Positions 15,878-16,384 of a stretch of 16,384 bases of DNA are shown piece by piece. The stretch's first letter is position 1; every line of letters begins with the position of its first letter. This DNA is from an uncultured Alistipes sp. (GTDB taxonomy: Bacteria > Bacteroidota > Bacteroidia > Bacteroidales > Rikenellaceae). The stretch lies in contig CALBQR010000006.1 in assembly GCA_937899895.1 (NCBI GenBank), forward strand, positions 1-16,384. Reading direction: 5' to 3'. The position numbers were made by a program, and so were the translations under genes. Below the pieces are notes generated by a model. That model was not told where the DNA came from. It did not search any database and saw nothing but the letters and a program-made list of their open reading frames with translations.

Positions 15878-15933
15878 TCCTCCCTTCTTTAGTAATTGCT
15901 TTTTATTATACCATATTTTTAAAAAATTGTCAA
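15878..15933 (-). promoter_or_regulatory. Consensus sigma-A/sigma-70 promoter and ribosome site, minus strand
   Basis: TTGACA (15928-15933), 17-base spacer, TATAAT (15905-15910), then GGGAGGA (15878-15884) before the ATG at 15871. Both hexamers are perfect consensus. This is not the Bacteroidetes promoter form. Confidence 0.9.
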
Positions 15934-15986
15934 CAGTAATTTAATGTCATAATTTGGCACAACTATTATTTTTAAATTATTTTTTG

Positions 15987-16046
15987 TTGACAAATTCCAG
16001 TTAATGTGGTATAATATTTTTGTAACATTAAAACCGTTTAAGGAGG
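15987..16046 (+). promoter_or_regulatory. Consensus sigma-A/sigma-70 promoter and ribosome site, plus strand
   Basis: TTGACA (15987-15992), 17-base spacer, TATAAT (16010-16015), then AAGGAGG (16040-16046) five bases before the ATG at 16052. It is divergent from the minus-strand promoter, with 53 bases between the two -35 boxes. Confidence 0.92.
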
Positions 16047-16051
16047 CTTTT

Positions 16052-16306
16052 ATGGAAACAATCAAAAAATATATCAGCAATGTTATGTATGTAGACTTTG
16101 CTGGTTCGGACGGCAAAAAGGCATCTTGTCCAGAATGTAGAAGCGTTATTAAGTTTGACCCTTCTTATGGAGCTAATAATTATTGTGATTTTTGCGGTTG
16201 CGATATTGACGCGGTCCTTGGTGCTCTTGTTCCAGGGCAGGGAAAGGCAAACGTCCAGGTAATTCTCCAGCACTCCTGCCTCGGCAGAGCCGAAGGGAGT
16301 TTTTGA
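16052..16306 (+). CDS. Small zinc-ribbon protein, C-terminus replaced at a junction
   Basis: The ATG at 16052 follows a perfect AAGGAGG site; the in-frame ATG at 16004 lies inside the promoter spacer and is not a start. The first 52 or so residues are protein-like: METIKKYISNVMYVDFAGSDG, then CPEC (Cys26, Cys29) and CDFC (Cys45, Cys48), a zinc ribbon. After GCDI the frame runs across the break at about 16200 and reads the antisense of a lon fragment up to a TGA at 16306. The last 30 or so residues are therefore probably not native. The true gene would end soon after the second Cys pair or continue elsewhere. Codons are AT-rich and Firmicutes-like. Zinc ribbons of this type occur in many small regulators and structural proteins; no function can be assigned. 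Confidence 0.6.
   Translation: METIKKYISNVMYVDFAGSDGKKASCPECRSVIKFDPSYGANNYCDFCGCDIDAVLGALVPGQGKANVQVILQHSCLGRAEGSF
16198..16208. other. Head-on junction between zinc-ribbon gene and lon fragment
   Basis: The plus-strand zinc-ribbon coding stays sensible to codon 52 (16207), and the minus-strand lon reading stays sensible down to its Asn-Ile codons (16202-16207). A short TGCGATATT-like stretch is thus shared by both, as at a microhomology or k-mer join. Beyond it each gene loses its expected continuation. Confidence 0.65.
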
Positions 16307-16384
16307 AAGTCGATCGTTTTCCTTGAAAAGCTTTTCGCGCACTTCGTCGGGGATGTCTGCCTGACGGATCTTTGAGGTGCAGTC
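16202..16384 (-). pseudogene. lon: Lon protease fragment (end of N-terminal region, just before the AAA+ module)
   Basis: The minus strand is open from the window edge and reads about 61 residues of Lon: KIRQADIPDEVREKLFKEND, RLSKTPFGSAEAGVLENYLD, then VCLSLPWNKSTKDRVNI. The SAEA-x-VLxNYLD and LPWN-x-x-TKDR blocks are hallmarks of the helical segment preceding the Lon ATPase domain, and the details (PFGSAEAGVL) look Clostridia-like. Lon should then continue with a LDEDHYGLEKVK-like stretch leading to the P-loop; instead the frame turns into unrelated sequence and stops at 16028. The upstream part lies beyond the window. This is part of a real lon gene joined to other DNA at about 16200. The base composition is clearly higher in G+C than the adjacent island. 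Confidence 0.75.

Noticed and set aside
16004..16051. Upstream start for the zinc-ribbon gene
   Set aside because: The ATG lies between the -35 and -10 boxes of a perfect promoter, so it would not be in the transcript; the ATG at 16052 has a perfect ribosome site.
1..16384. CRISPR arrays, tRNA or rRNA genes, transposases, toxin-antitoxin or defence systems
   Set aside because: I looked for regular spaced repeats, cloverleaf-like sequences, transposase motifs and typical defence genes and saw none. The RecB-like helicase alone is not evidence of a defence system.

Overview
The window is dominated by a bacterial V-type (A/V-type) ATPase operon read left to right (ntpE, a DUF2764 gene, ntpA, ntpB, ntpD, ntpI, ntpK, about 2.67-10.47 kb). 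On the left, the minus strand carries most of a RecB/AddA-like UvrD-family helicase that runs off the window (1-2454). On the right are a small plus-strand hypothetical gene (about 10.6-11.0 kb), a minus-strand OmpA/TPR lipoprotein (11.2-12.85 kb) and minus-strand pnp (13.1-15.33 kb). The gene set, Bacteroidetes-style promoters (TAnnTTTG at -7 with TTG about 20 bases upstream), A-rich leaders in place of Shine-Dalgarno sites, and the Bacteroidetes-type seven-gene V-ATPase layout all point to the order Bacteroidales.

The window does not look like one uniform genome. (1) Inside ntpA, codon choice changes abruptly near 5.40 kb while the protein stays intact: by hand count GCA is 2 of 25 Ala codons before the break and 13 of 16 after, and TCG goes from about 1 of 12 to about 15 of 20 Ser codons. 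The left part resembles Bacteroides/Prevotella-like DNA and carries repeat-built intergenic regions. The right part resembles Alistipes-like DNA; both names are impressions, not search results. (2) From somewhere in 15.34-15.46 kb to about 16.20 kb the DNA is AT-rich, with two divergent textbook TTGACA-17-TATAAT promoters and strong AGGAGG-type ribosome sites, which is Firmicutes style. (3) At about 16.20 kb a plus-strand zinc-ribbon gene meets, head-on, a truncated minus-strand piece of a Clostridia-like Lon protease. Three discontinuities in 16 kb make a chimeric metagenomic contig the leading explanation, with recombination or transfer as the alternative. Gene content on the two sides of a break should not be read as true neighbourhood until this is checked.

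The ATPase genes form one machine: NtpA/NtpB hexamer, NtpD shaft, NtpE peripheral stalk, DUF2764 probably in the place of subunit C, and NtpI/NtpK as the membrane motor. NtpK carries all five side-chain or backbone positions of the Enterococcus hirae Na+ site with identical spacing, suggesting sodium coupling. No gene for the F (NtpG) subunit is present in the cluster. The remaining genes are housekeeping (RNA turnover by PNPase, an abundant envelope lipoprotein, DNA repair) plus small unknowns. I found no RNA genes, CRISPR array, transposase or clearly new multi-gene system. The least explained items are the repeat-built intergenic regions, a small gene split by an AATG tetranucleotide repeat, and the conserved hypothetical after ntpK.
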